A DNA stretch of 64,000 bases from Gammaproteobacteria bacterium (GTDB lineage: Bacteria > Pseudomonadota > Gammaproteobacteria > DSM-16500): contig JACDDU010000001.1 of NCBI GenBank assembly GCA_013816845.1, positions 62,001 through 126,000 on the forward strand. Direction: 5' to 3'. The position numbers and the translations under genes are program-made. The notes under the pieces were generated by a model. The model searched no databases. It saw nothing but the letters and a program-made list of their open reading frames with translations, and was not told the origin of the DNA. Positions 37,803 through 46,882 of this stretch are shown here, one piece after another; positions within the stretch are counted from its first letter, which is position 1; each line of letters begins with the position of its first letter.

Positions 37803-39115
37803 ACCGCTTTTCCTTGAAGAAGATTGGATTTATTCAGGCAATTTGCCATAAACGCATGAATCGTTTCCAAGATATAATCGCAAGCTTGTCTATCAACAGC
37901 ATGGTGACAAGCAAAAGTGAAACCCCGACGCATGATCGTGTCGGCTGCTTCTAAATCTCCGCTTATACGATGCGGATACATCTTAAGCGCTGGATGTCTT
38001 GCCATGTTTCCCGCAATGATAGGACGTGTATCGATATGGTGCGCTTGTAAATAAGCGGTAATCTCTTTAACGGTAAAAGGAGCATTTTCTTTAATCACGA
38101 TGGGAAAGCCAAACCAAACATGTTTGGCTTTCGGTGTTTCCTGTTGAAAATGAAAATAATCTGCGTATTGGCTCAGATTTTTAATTAAGTAATGGGCTGC
38201 TTGACGTCGTTGATCATTAAATCCATCCAGTTTAGGTAATTGAATTTGTCCCATAGCAGCATTGAGTTCAGTGGGACGTAAGTTATAACCTAAATTGATA
38301 AAAATAAAGCGGGGGTCAATGTCGGGATACATATTGACATATTTTTGATGTTCAACAGCTTCCCTTGACCAACCATGTGCGCGTAAAATTCGCATCGTTT
38401 CAGAGAAATTAAAGTCGTTAGTTACGGCAATGCCACCTTCAAGCGTTGTAATTTGATGGGCAAAGAAAAAACTGTAAGTGCCAACCAAGCCAAACGTTCC
38501 AACATGACGGCCGTCGTACAGGGCGCCCATGGCTTCGCAACAATCTTCAATCACAAATAAGTTATGTTTTTTAGCGAGTGCCAAAATGCCATCCATGTTG
38601 CAAGGATTACCATACACATGGACTAATTTGATAGCGCGTGTTTTGGGACCAATAGCTTTTTCCAATTTTTCCAAATCAAGATTGAAATCATTTAAGTCAC
38701 AATCAACAAAAACCGGTACCAAACCACATTGAATAACGGGCCAAACAGTTGTGGACCAAGATAGTGCTGGAACAATGACTTCATCACCAGGCTTTAAATG
38801 ATCCTGGGTTACCGGATTGCTAAGTGCTGCTACCGCTAATAAATTATTGGATGAGCCAGAATTAGTCATTACGCCATATTGACCATTGACGTACTCAGCA
38901 TACTGCGCTTCGAAAGCTTTTACTTTCTTACCCATCGTGGTGTAAGTGGAAAGTAATGTTTCCAATGCGGCAAAAATTTCTTCACTACCAAATGTAGGCT
39001 CTTGAAGATGAACAGCTGGTTCTGCAGGATTAAACCGAAAATCAAAATTGGCATCACAATAATCCTCAATATTCTTTTTTAAGGATTGCAGAAGCATGGC
39101 ATTATTTTGCATCAT
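37799..39115 (-). CDS. ColD-like PLP-dependent sugar 3-dehydratase (DegT/DnrJ/EryC1 fold)
   Basis: This 438-residue protein has a fold type I aminotransferase architecture. Seen: TMGKKVKAFEAQYAEYVNGQ, TNSGSSNNLLAVAAL, LKPGDEVIVPALSWSTTVWP, FVIEDCCEAMGA, and RAHGWSRE, all closely like ColD. The residue that should be the PLP lysine is His220 in SFFFAHQITTLEGG. A His there defines the dehydratases ColD and DdhC/E1, which remove the 3-hydroxyl of GDP- or CDP-4-keto-6-deoxy sugars instead of aminating. The Cys cluster that binds [2Fe-2S] in DdhC is absent, favouring the ColD type. It overlaps the HddA-like kinase gene and the following SDR gene. Confidence 0.82.
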   Translation of the reverse strand: MMQNNAMLLQSLKKNIEDYCDANFDFRFNPAEPAVHLQEPTFGSEEIFAALETLLSTYTTMGKKVKAFEAQYAEYVNGQYGVMTNSGSSNNLLAVAALSNPVTQDHLKPGDEVIVPALSWSTTVWPVIQCGLVPVFVDCDLNDFNLDLEKLEKAIGPKTRAIKLVHVYGNPCNMDGILALAKKHNLFVIEDCCEAMGALYDGRHVGTFGLVGTYSFFFAHQITTLEGGIAVTNDFNFSETMRILRAHGWSREAVEHQKYVNMYPDIDPRFIFINLGYNLRPTELNAAMGQIQLPKLDGFNDQRRQAAHYLIKNLSQYADYFHFQQETPKAKHVWFGFPIVIKENAPFTVKEITAYLQAHHIDTRPIIAGNMARHPALKMYPHRISGDLEAADTIMRRGFTFACHHAVDRQACDYILETIHAFMANCLNKSNLLQGKAV

Positions 39116-40257
39116 TTTTCTCCACTCAATTTTAAATTTTTATCTACAATAGAAGGTTCATCCACCGCGAGCAAGCGAGTTAATCGCTTGCGTTGTAAAG
39201 GATGGACTTCTTCTAAATGCTGATTACGCAAATGAAAATAATCGCGCCTTGTAGCATCCATCTGGCTAGATTGGTAATTGTCATAAAAAATAATTTGGGA
39301 ACCACTTGATTCGAATTCAAAAGGTACCAATAAAAGATTCTTTAAGGCTTCGCAAACTTGGGGTTTGTCTTCAGGTTTAACAAAGAACAGCATGAAGCCC
39401 CCGCCGCCTGCACCTAATAATTTTCCACCAATAGCCCCTGCCTGACGCGCTTTATCATAAATTTCGTCAATGAAAGCGGGTGCAATCTTAGAGCTAATTT
39501 GTCTTTTTAACATCCAAGTCTGATGCAACAACTCACCAAAAGCTGTAATGTCGGTGTCAGTAGACAGGATTTTTTCTGCTTGATCGACCAGATCACGCAT
39601 TTGATGAAGTTCATGCGATTTACTTGGAATGGCTTGAATTTTATCACCCGCAATATCGGAAGCAGTTCGTGAAATACCTGTAAAAAATAACAGTAAATGC
39701 TCATGCAATGCTTGCAAACGATTATTGGGAAGCACTAAAGGCATGACTTCAAAATGCCCATTGGGTTCAATGATTAATTTGTTTAAGCCCCCATAAGCGG
39801 TAGCGATTTGATCTTGCACACCTACATTTTCTTTTAAAATATCACGTTCAATATGTATCGCTTCGCAAGCCAGTTCGCGTTTGCTTGAAATCATGCCGCG
39901 TAAGGCATACATCGCGTGAAGTAAACCTACAGTGAAAGCCGAACTTGAGCCAAGCCCTGACCGTGCTGGTAAATCGCCTTGGTGTAAAACTTCGACGCCG
40001 TGTTTAAATTGTAAGTATTCAAGCACTGCTCGAACGGCAGGATGTTGAATGTCCGCTTCATCACTAACTTCTTCAATTTTCGACCAAACAATACGTGATT
40101 TATGTTTGAAGAAAGGGGGTAAGGTGCGGCATTGTAAATAACAGTAACGATTAATAGTGGTAGAAAGAACACAGGCGCCATGAGTTTGATACCATGAGTG
40201 ATAATCCAATCCCCCGCCAAAAAAAGAAATCCGATAGGGGGTACGACTTATAATCAT
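39112..40257 (-). CDS. hddA: D-glycero-D-manno-heptose 7-phosphate kinase-like GHMP kinase
   Basis: It would phosphorylate C1 of heptose 7-phosphate in the GDP-alpha-heptose route. Seen: the N-terminal SRTPYRISFFGGGLDYHSWY and VLSTTINRYCYL, both typical of HddA; the GHMP ATP loop LPARSGLGSSSAFTVG; and the third motif KLLGAGGGGFMLFF. The length, about 381 residues, is a little over classical HddA because of a C-terminal extension. ATG 40257 follows AAGGAG. Its stop overlaps the ColD-like start (ATGA). The gmhA and hddC partners lie 20 kb away on the other arm; the bisphosphate phosphatase (gmhB) was not seen in the window. Confidence 0.75.
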   Translation of the reverse strand: MIISRTPYRISFFGGGLDYHSWYQTHGACVLSTTINRYCYLQCRTLPPFFKHKSRIVWSKIEEVSDEADIQHPAVRAVLEYLQFKHGVEVLHQGDLPARSGLGSSSAFTVGLLHAMYALRGMISSKRELACEAIHIERDILKENVGVQDQIATAYGGLNKLIIEPNGHFEVMPLVLPNNRLQALHEHLLLFFTGISRTASDIAGDKIQAIPSKSHELHQMRDLVDQAEKILSTDTDITAFGELLHQTWMLKRQISSKIAPAFIDEIYDKARQAGAIGGKLLGAGGGGFMLFFVKPEDKPQVCEALKNLLLVPFEFESSGSQIIFYDNYQSSQMDATRRDYFHLRNQHLEEVHPLQRKRLTRLLAVDEPSIVDKNLKLSGEK

Positions 40258-40321
40258 CCTTAAAAACTCCTTAACTATCATGTTATGTCAATCATTCGAC
40301 ATATTTAAAATACAGCTAAAC

Positions 40322-41074
40322 TTACCGTCTTTTTCGGTTATGATACTGTGTTAATGCTTCATCAACGGCGCCAAAATATTTTACGCGGCCGCTTTCAAGT
40401 AACAAAGCTTTGTTACAAAATTCTTTGATAAGTGTGTCTGAATGTGTTGCAATAACGACGATGTTGGATTCTTTTAATAAAGAAATCATTTTCTTTCGCG
40501 CAATTTCCATAAAGCTTGCATCACCTGCCCCAAAAATTTCATCAATAAGTAAAATGTCGGGCTCGATGCTTGTTGAAATGGCAAAGGCAAGACGTACCAT
40601 CATGCCGGATGAATACGTGCGAACAGGCATGGATAAATAATCTCCTAAACCTGTGAGTTCTGCGATAGCAGCCATTTGCTCTCTAATTTTTTTGCGCGGA
40701 ATGCCTAAGATGGTGCCACGTATCAAGATATTTTCATAACCGCTGAATTCTTGTTCTATGCCGCTCATCAAATCAAGCATGGGAGAAACTTGACCATCAA
40801 TTTTAATGCGACCCGAAGTTGGCTCATAAATGTTGGCCAGCAAACGAAGTAGCGTACTCTTACCTGATCCATTGTGACCGATTAAACCGACGCGATCGCC
40901 TTGTCTAAGCGTAAGATCAACATCTGAAAGAGATCGCACGACAAAATGTTCATTAGCATCCTTGGAAACATTGCCCCCGGTTGCTAAGCGTAAAAAGTTT
41001 TTTTTAAATGAACGCGCATTAACTTGAAAGACAGGGAATGCAACACTCACTTGATCTAAGTCAATACGTGCCAT
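40322..41074 (-). CDS. wzt: Polysaccharide ABC exporter ATP-binding subunit (Wzt-like)
   Basis: This ATPase powers export of lipid-linked polysaccharide across the inner membrane. Seen: Walker A GHNGSGKST (66-74), signature YSSGMMVRLAFA, Walker B ILLIDEIFGAGD, and the switch His in VIATHSD. The N-terminal stretch with the VNARSFK region is typical of the O-antigen/teichoic-acid (ABCG-like) exporters. At 250 residues it lacks the C-terminal carbohydrate-binding domain found in some Wzt proteins. ATG 41074 follows AGGAAAACAG; the longer upstream frame overlaps the permease gene. Paired with the permease gene 8 bp upstream. Confidence 0.88.
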   Translation of the reverse strand: MARIDLDQVSVAFPVFQVNARSFKKNFLRLATGGNVSKDANEHFVVRSLSDVDLTLRQGDRVGLIGHNGSGKSTLLRLLANIYEPTSGRIKIDGQVSPMLDLMSGIEQEFSGYENILIRGTILGIPRKKIREQMAAIAELTGLGDYLSMPVRTYSSGMMVRLAFAISTSIEPDILLIDEIFGAGDASFMEIARKKMISLLKESNIVVIATHSDTLIKEFCNKALLLESGRVKYFGAVDEALTQYHNRKRR

Positions 41075-41082
41075 CTGTTTTC

Positions 41083-41973
41083 CTATAGCCAATAGACAAT
41101 GCGTGCACGATACCGGATAAACATCCATAAACTTAATGTAACACCCAAAGTCGTAACGCAAGCTACCATGATCATGTTATTGAGAGTGGGAACCGTACCT
41201 AAAAGCGGTGCGCGAATGAGTTCAATGAAAGCATAAAAAGGATTCCAGTCGATGATAAATTGCGCTCTTCCATGTAAAAATTGTGGGCCCCACATCACGG
41301 GTGTTACGAAGAAAATGACTTGGACTAAACTTTTAACAATTTGCAGAACGTCGCGATAGCGCGCGCCTATCATCGCCAAAATGACACCAAAGGAAATACC
41401 GTTTAAATAAATAAATAATAATCCGGGGATAATGAGTAACGTATTTAAATTAACTTTTGCATGCGTATGATAAATAATTAGAATCGGCACAATAACAAAA
41501 ATATTATGAAAAAATATAATCATGTTGCGGCTAACTAATCGATGAATATAGACACTGTAAGGTAATTTAATTTGTTTAATGTAAACATCGGCGCCTAAAA
41601 ATCCTTCGGTTAATTCCATGACAATAGTTGAGATAAGAGACCAGCTCAGCATGCCGGCAACTAAAAAGGGATAATAAGATTCCAAATCTTGATGAAAAAT
41701 TTTACCGTATAAAAAACCCATCGTATAAACCGTGATCGCCATGCTGAGTGTCAACCAAAAAGGTCCAAGCACCGAACGTCGATAACGGAGTTTGATATCT
41801 TGATAGGCGAGCATTAACCAAATGCGCCATTGCGCAAAGCCATCTTTAATATCTGCTAGGGCATGTTGAAAGGGTGTGATATCTGGAAAAATGACAGTAT
41901 CTTCATTGACAACAGCATCAATTGAATAATGATCTGGATTTAGCGCTGTCATGGATTCTGATTCAGTTAGCAT
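41083..41973 (-). CDS. wzm: Polysaccharide ABC exporter permease (Wzm-like)
   Basis: This is the ABC-2-type inner-membrane subunit that forms the channel with the Wzt-like ATPase. Seen: an N-terminal amphipathic part (DGFAQWRIWLMLAYQDIKLRYRRS) followed by LGPFWLTLSMAITVYTMGF and about six hydrophobic segments; the QDIKLRYRRSVLGPFW stretch is diagnostic of polysaccharide exporters. At 296 residues, it may start at Met1 or Met8. First gene of the minus-strand run wzm-wzt-hddA-ColD-like-SDR, which in turn leads to metK-ahcY-SDR. It separates sugar-precursor genes from the glycosyltransferase at 42-43 kb. Confidence 0.87.
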   Translation of the reverse strand: MLTESESMTALNPDHYSIDAVVNEDTVIFPDITPFQHALADIKDGFAQWRIWLMLAYQDIKLRYRRSVLGPFWLTLSMAITVYTMGFLYGKIFHQDLESYYPFLVAGMLSWSLISTIVMELTEGFLGADVYIKQIKLPYSVYIHRLVSRNMIIFFHNIFVIVPILIIYHTHAKVNLNTLLIIPGLLFIYLNGISFGVILAMIGARYRDVLQIVKSLVQVIFFVTPVMWGPQFLHGRAQFIIDWNPFYAFIELIRAPLLGTVPTLNNMIMVACVTTLGVTLSLWMFIRYRARIVYWL

Positions 41974-42068
41974 CTTTTAAACGACGAGTTCCTTTCTAAA
42001 TTGAGCGCGAAAGCATAGCATGCTAGTTTTCAAGAGTCACGATCGCCTTCGTTTTAACAATCGTTAAT

Positions 42069-43208
42069 TTAATTGGGAGTCGGTAATCCCATCTTGACGC
42101 ATTTCTCGCTAACGAATTGTTTGAATTGTTTTTGAAAGTTGGTTTGAGAAAATTGTTTGGCATTCTCTCGGCAATGGGCAGGCGTGAAGCGAGAAGGATT
42201 ATCTTCGAACGCTTTAACAGCTTCTAAGATGGATGCAGGAGTTTGTTCTGCAAAAAATAGACCGGTTGGATAGGCGTGCTTTAATCCGCGTACTGTTTCA
42301 AGTGCGCCACCTTTCCCATAAGCAATGACGGGCGTACCGCATGCTTGTGCTTCAAGTGGGACTAAACCAAAATCCTCAAAGGCTGCAAAAATAAAAGCTT
42401 TAGCGCGCTTTAAATAGTGCACTAGGGTGGGTTGGTCTTGATAACCCAGTAAGGATACATTGGAGGGCGCTTTCGCCTGGATTTTTTTAAAATCAGGGCC
42501 ATCGCCAATCACAATTAATTTCTTGTCAGGCATTGCTCGGAAACTTTCAACAATTAAGTCAATGCGTTTATAGGGTACAAAACGTGAAGCTGTCAGATAA
42601 AAGTTTTCTTTTTCTTCATGAACTTCAAACGCATCCAAATTAATCGGGGGGTAAATAACGGTCGATTCGCGCCGATACGTTTTCATCACACGTTGGGCAA
42701 TGAAGTTGGAATTGGCAACAAAATAATCGACGCTATTGGCGCTTCTTAAATCCCAAAGTCGCAACCGATGTAAAAAATAACGCGCCAGCATACCTTGCGG
42801 CTTTCGATCTAAGCCGGTTTCTTTTAAATACTGATGCTGTAAATCCCACGCATATCGCATGGGCGAATGAATATAACTGATATGCAACTGTTGGGGTCCG
42901 GTTAAAATACCTTTTGCTACCGCATGGGAACTTGAAATGATTAAATCATAATCGGACAAGTCTAACTGTTCGATAGCAAGCGGCATAAGCGGTAGATAAG
43001 TACGATAATGGGTTTTAGCTAAGGGTAATTTTTGAATAAAAGTGGTTTTAATTTGTTTATTGAGCAGTAATGCTCGTTCTTCCTTAGGAAAAAAATCAAT
43101 GACAGAAAAGAGATCTGCATTGGGATAGCATTGCAATAATTGGCCGATGAGTTTTTCTGCACCACCTAGAGTGACCAACCAATCGCAAACAATTGCTATT
43201 TTCATCAT
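42069..43208 (-). CDS. Glycosyltransferase family 4, WbaZ-like
   Basis: This 379-residue GT-B enzyme is probably a mannosyl- or heptosyl-type transferase. Seen: the N-terminal CDWLVTLGGAEKLIGQLL, the acceptor motif ISSSHAVAKGI and YIHSPMRYAWD typical of WbaZ-like mannosyltransferases, the donor domain ASRFVPYKRIDLIVE, and the E-x7-E block FEDFGLVPLEAQACGTPVIAYG. It faces the polyprenyl-phosphate transferase gene across a 119 bp region filled with a long inverted repeat. Donor specificity is inferred only loosely from the WbaZ resemblance. Confidence 0.87.
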   Translation of the reverse strand: MMKIAIVCDWLVTLGGAEKLIGQLLQCYPNADLFSVIDFFPKEERALLLNKQIKTTFIQKLPLAKTHYRTYLPLMPLAIEQLDLSDYDLIISSSHAVAKGILTGPQQLHISYIHSPMRYAWDLQHQYLKETGLDRKPQGMLARYFLHRLRLWDLRSANSVDYFVANSNFIAQRVMKTYRRESTVIYPPINLDAFEVHEEKENFYLTASRFVPYKRIDLIVESFRAMPDKKLIVIGDGPDFKKIQAKAPSNVSLLGYQDQPTLVHYLKRAKAFIFAAFEDFGLVPLEAQACGTPVIAYGKGGALETVRGLKHAYPTGLFFAEQTPASILEAVKAFEDNPSRFTPAHCRENAKQFSQTNFQKQFKQFVSEKCVKMGLPTPN

Positions 43209-43213
43209 GATGT

Positions 43214-43286
43214 GTAGCCTTCATTGAGTGCCAGGAACATCAAAGCGTGTTATACCTTGATGTCGCTGGCACGCAATCAAGGCTAC
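43214..43286. repeat. 73 bp near-perfect palindrome in a divergent promoter region
   Basis: Two 30-base arms (43214-43243 and 43257-43286) match in inverted orientation at 26 of 30 positions around a 13-base spacer; each begins GTAGCCTT and ends ACATCAA. The outer GTAGCCTTG/CAAGGCTAC also appears in the hairpin at 58137-58169, which suggests a dispersed palindromic (REP-like) repeat family. It fills most of the gap between two divergent genes and could affect both promoters. Confidence 0.6.
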
Positions 43287-43327
43287 AATTAAATTCTAAA
43301 AATTCAGGGTAGGATACCATAACGACT

Positions 43328-44737
43328 ATGTTGCCTAAAGGTTTGTTAAAAGAGTACTCACGGACGCTTGCGATGCTGATTCGCTTCTTAGATATGTTGA
43401 CTGTTTTTGCAGCGGCTTGGTTTACCTATATTTATAAGTTTAATCAGATCGAAATCACGCGTCATTATTTGCTCGCTATTTTAATTGGCACTTTTACTTC
43501 CTTCGGTGTTTTTTCTTTTTTTAATATTTATGATTCATCACGGGGAGAGGGTTTAATTCGCTATTTTGTGCGAGTTTTTCAAGCGGTTTGTATCTTAGCC
43601 CTGTTACTCGCAGGACTTGCTTTCTTCACGAAATCAGGCGAAATGTATTCGCGAACGTGGTTTATTTATTGGATGACCGCTTTTCTTTTTCTCATCCTGA
43701 CGTCTCGCTGTATTTTATTATTATTTTTACGTTTCATGCGATCTTTCGGGATGAATGAACGCAGTGTCGTCATTATTGGCGCAGGCGTGTTAGGAAAAAA
43801 ATTGGCGGGAACCGTTCAAGAAGCATTATGGACCGGTTTCCGTATTGTCACTTTCTTAGACGATTATGCGCACACTAAGCCTACCCAAATTCATCACATC
43901 CCAGTACAACAAACACCAACTTCATTGAGTAATTATTTATCCAAAGCACAAATTGACGAAATTTGGTTGGCGTTGCCTTTACGTGCTGAAAACCGAGTAA
44001 AAGAAATTTTATATGAATTGCGTCATCTTACAATTAATACCCGATTGGTTTTAGATATTTTTGGATTGGATTTGTTAAATCACTCGGTCACCGATGTTGC
44101 TGGAGTTCCTGTACTCAATATTCGCTCATCGCCCATGGTGGGTATCAATCGTTTAGTTAAAGCTATTGAAGATCGCATGTTAGCATTTTTAATTTTAGTG
44201 CTTATTTCACCGTTATTTTTACTAATCGCTGTAGGCATTAAATTAACTTCAAAGGGTCCCATTCTATTTAAACAGCACCGCCATGGCTGGGATGGTCGTA
44301 TTATTAAAGTTTATAAATTTCGCACGATGATTGAACATAAGGAACAGCAAGGACATATTACTCAAGCCCGACCCGGGGATAATCGCATCACGGCTTGGGG
44401 TAAATTTTTGCGCAGGACAAGTTTAGATGAAATCCCCCAATTCATTAATGTTTTGCAAGGACGCATGTCCATTGTCGGTCCACGTCCGCACGCAGTTGAG
44501 CATAATGAGTTTTATAAAGATTCCATCCATACTTATATGCAGCGTCATCGTGTCAAACCCGGCATCACAGGTTGGGCGCAAATTAACGGCTGGCGGGGGG
44601 AAACAGACACCTTGATGAAAATGGAAAAACGCGTCGAATATGATTTGTATTATATTAATAATTGGTCTTTTACATTCGATTTAAAAATAATTTTTTTAAC
44701 CTTCTTTAGAGGGTTTATTAATCGCAATGCCTACTAA
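43328..44737 (+). CDS. Polyprenyl-phosphate hexose-1-phosphate transferase (WcaJ/WbaP type)
   Basis: It starts glycan assembly by moving a sugar 1-phosphate from a UDP-sugar to undecaprenyl phosphate. The 469 residues hold four N-terminal membrane spans, a Rossmann-like middle domain with IIGAGVLGKKLAG (about 147-160), and the C-terminal catalytic domain: a membrane-inserting helix (AFLILVLISPLFLLIAVGI), KGPILFKQHRHG, VYKFRTM, the catalytic RRTSLDEIPQFINVL and GPRPH, then PGITGWAQINGWRG and YDLYYINNW. The length and the Rossmann domain fit the WcaJ glucose-type branch. Its last 11 bases overlap galE. Confidence 0.93.
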   Translation: MLPKGLLKEYSRTLAMLIRFLDMLTVFAAAWFTYIYKFNQIEITRHYLLAILIGTFTSFGVFSFFNIYDSSRGEGLIRYFVRVFQAVCILALLLAGLAFFTKSGEMYSRTWFIYWMTAFLFLILTSRCILLLFLRFMRSFGMNERSVVIIGAGVLGKKLAGTVQEALWTGFRIVTFLDDYAHTKPTQIHHIPVQQTPTSLSNYLSKAQIDEIWLALPLRAENRVKEILYELRHLTINTRLVLDIFGLDLLNHSVTDVAGVPVLNIRSSPMVGINRLVKAIEDRMLAFLILVLISPLFLLIAVGIKLTSKGPILFKQHRHGWDGRIIKVYKFRTMIEHKEQQGHITQARPGDNRITAWGKFLRRTSLDEIPQFINVLQGRMSIVGPRPHAVEHNEFYKDSIHTYMQRHRVKPGITGWAQINGWRGETDTLMKMEKRVEYDLYYINNWSFTFDLKIIFLTFFRGFINRNAY

Positions 44738-45707
44738 CTCACTGGAAGTTTTGGTGACAGGGGGTGCTGGTTTTATTGGTTCCCACATGATTTTGGCGCT
44801 TAAAGCGCAAGGTTACACACCGATTGTGTTGGATAATTTATCTCGTGGAAGAAAGTCAGCCATCAAAGCGACCCCCTTTTATCACGCAGAAGTGGGTGAT
44901 CAAAAAGCTTTGCAAACGATTTTCGATCGACATTCAATTGGGGCAGTCATGCATTTTGCATCCCTCATTGATGTTGCAGAATCAATTTCCAAGCCTCAGC
45001 AATATTATTCCAATAATGTTCAAGCCACGGAACAGCTGTTAGAGGTTATGCAAAAAAATAATGTGATTAACTTTATTTTTTCTTCTTCTGCTGCTGTATA
45101 TGGTGAGCCCCAGCAGGTACCGATTCATGAATTCCATGCATGCAACCCTATCAATCCTTATGGTCACAGTAAATTATTAGCAGAGAAATTAATTAAAGCG
45201 CGTGCCGATGCTGCGGGTTTACGTTTTGCGATTTTACGTTATTTTAATGCAGCAGGTGCAGATCCCGCGGGTCAATTAGGTGAGTGTCACACTCCTGAAT
45301 CCCATTTAATTCCTTTGGCTTTAGAGGTTGCAGCGGGGAAACGTGCTGCTTTAAATATTTTTGGCAATGATTACCCAACACAAGATGGGACGTGTGTGCG
45401 AGATTACGTTCATGTTACAGATGTTTGTCAAGCGCATTTGTTAGCGTTGAAGGCATTAATGAAGGGGGGTGACAATATGGTATTGAATGTTGGAACAGGA
45501 AAGGGCTATTCCGTCAAACAGGTGATCGAGATGGTAGAGAAAGTAACGACTTGTCCTATCCCAGTGCACCTCATGCCCCGCCGCGCAGGTGATCCGGCGG
45601 TGCTTTTAGCGGATGCGACTGCCATCGAAAAGATGCTTCAGTTTTCTTCAACTTATTCAGACCTTGAAACCATGGTTCGCCACGCTTGGACCTTCCATCG
45701 TAACTGA
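44727..45707 (+). CDS. galE: UDP-glucose 4-epimerase
   Basis: It interconverts UDP-glucose and UDP-galactose using tightly bound NAD. Seen: VTGGAGFIGSHM, LDNLSRGRKS, HFASLIDVAESI, SSSAAVYG, the catalytic NPYGHSK, LRYFNAAGADP, and DGTCVRDYVHVTD, all standard for GalE; 326 residues is normal. It overlaps the polyprenyl transferase gene and probably supplies its UDP-sugar or that of later transferases. galU and ugd farther right complete a UDP-sugar supply set. Confidence 0.93.
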   Translation: MPTNSLEVLVTGGAGFIGSHMILALKAQGYTPIVLDNLSRGRKSAIKATPFYHAEVGDQKALQTIFDRHSIGAVMHFASLIDVAESISKPQQYYSNNVQATEQLLEVMQKNNVINFIFSSSAAVYGEPQQVPIHEFHACNPINPYGHSKLLAEKLIKARADAAGLRFAILRYFNAAGADPAGQLGECHTPESHLIPLALEVAAGKRAALNIFGNDYPTQDGTCVRDYVHVTDVCQAHLLALKALMKGGDNMVLNVGTGKGYSVKQVIEMVEKVTTCPIPVHLMPRRAGDPAVLLADATAIEKMLQFSSTYSDLETMVRHAWTFHRN

Positions 45708-45742
45708 TCTGCCAAATCGAAATCCGGTCATGCTGGGTCAAA

Positions 45743-46882
45743 CTAAATCACAGCTTGCATGTATTGTTTCGCCGCTTGCACTGCTGATGTCCAATTCAAC
45801 CGGGTGGCGTATTCATTGAAAGAAGATAGGGCAAGAGCGTCATAATTCTTTTTATCTTGCATTGTCGTCACGATATAGTCGCAATACGTTGCTACTTTTG
45901 CTTCTAAAGAAAAAGTAAAACCATTGATATGGTCTTTAATAATTGTGCTAATACCACCGACATAGGTTGAAAGGCAGGGAACCGCATAGGCATTGGCTTC
46001 ACAAAAAACAATACCATAAGCTTCAGCACGCGAAGGAACAAAAAGAAAATGCGTGTCACTTAAGAGCTTTTGGATTTTTTGTTGTCCAGCGTCAGTGTGT
46101 TTAGAAATAAAACCCAGCGGTTTAATATAAGGAGGAAGCGGCGGCAAATCTTTTGCATCATATCCGATAATATTTAATTCAACAGCATGTCCTGCTTCGT
46201 GCAGCGCTTTAGTCACAGCGAGCACTAGATCGCCGCCTTTGCGTTCCCAACTTTTCGCTAAAAATAATAATTTAATTTTATCATGGGCTCGATTGCTAAT
46301 GATCGTTTTGATTTCATCATAATTCGGTGCATACCGGATGTTCGCGCCAAAGGGGATGACTTTGATTTTTTCCCGCGCAATGCCATAAAGTTCCTTGGCA
46401 CTGTTTGCCGCCCAATCAGAAGAAAAAAAGGCAAGTGTGGCGCGATTTAAACAAGCCGTTGTAACCAAATTACCTTGCTCAACCGTTTTGGCAGAATGCG
46501 CAGAAAACGGTGAATAAAATCCCAATAATCCTGCATACAATGCATCAGTCCATAGCACTACCGGTTTTTCGGAATCTAAATAGGCAATAGGATTTATTAA
46601 AGGAGAGACAATGATATCCACGGCGCGTTGTTTAAGAGCCTGTTCAACCTGGAAAGAGTAATGCTTGGCTGCATGGATATTAAATCGTGGGCTTTCGCGC
46701 TGACCGGTTATATATTTTTTATAAATTTGTTTCGTCTTAAAAAAGGGTGGTAATTGGCGGTTTAAAGCACCAATGTAATCAACGTGTGCGACTTCAGTAA
46801 AAGCACGCGACATGAAATAAGGGGTGCCAGACCATTGATGAACATCGGTTGCATCAAATGTGGTGGTGTAAGCAATGCGCAT
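45743..46882 (-). CDS. Glycosyltransferase family 4
   Basis: This is a GT-B sugar transferase of about 379 residues. Seen: an N-terminal domain opening [21 protein letters not shown], the hinge region FSSDWAANSAKELYGI, donor-domain LLFLAKSWERKGGDLVLA, and the E-x7-E type block SRAEAYGIVFCEANAYAVPCLS. The ATG at 46882 overlaps the stop of the preceding transferase gene (TAATG) with AAAGGA just upstream, so the longer frame to 46921 is rejected. It forms a two-gene unit with that gene and is convergent with galE. Sugar specificity unknown. Confidence 0.86.
   Translation of the reverse strand: MRIAYTTTFDATDVHQWSGTPYFMSRAFTEVAHVDYIGALNRQLPPFFKTKQIYKKYITGQRESPRFNIHAAKHYSFQVEQALKQRAVDIIVSPLINPIAYLDSEKPVVLWTDALYAGLLGFYSPFSAHSAKTVEQGNLVTTACLNRATLAFFSSDWAANSAKELYGIAREKIKVIPFGANIRYAPNYDEIKTIISNRAHDKIKLLFLAKSWERKGGDLVLAVTKALHEAGHAVELNIIGYDAKDLPPLPPYIKPLGFISKHTDAGQQKIQKLLSDTHFLFVPSRAEAYGIVFCEANAYAVPCLSTYVGGISTIIKDHINGFTFSLEAKVATYCDYIVTTMQDKKNYDALALSSFNEYATRLNWTSAVQAAKQYMQAVI

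Noticed and set aside
40322-41161. Longer Wzt frame overlapping the permease gene
   Set aside because: The first 29 residues read as antisense-like filler inside wzm; ATG 41074 has AGGA and begins the conserved region.
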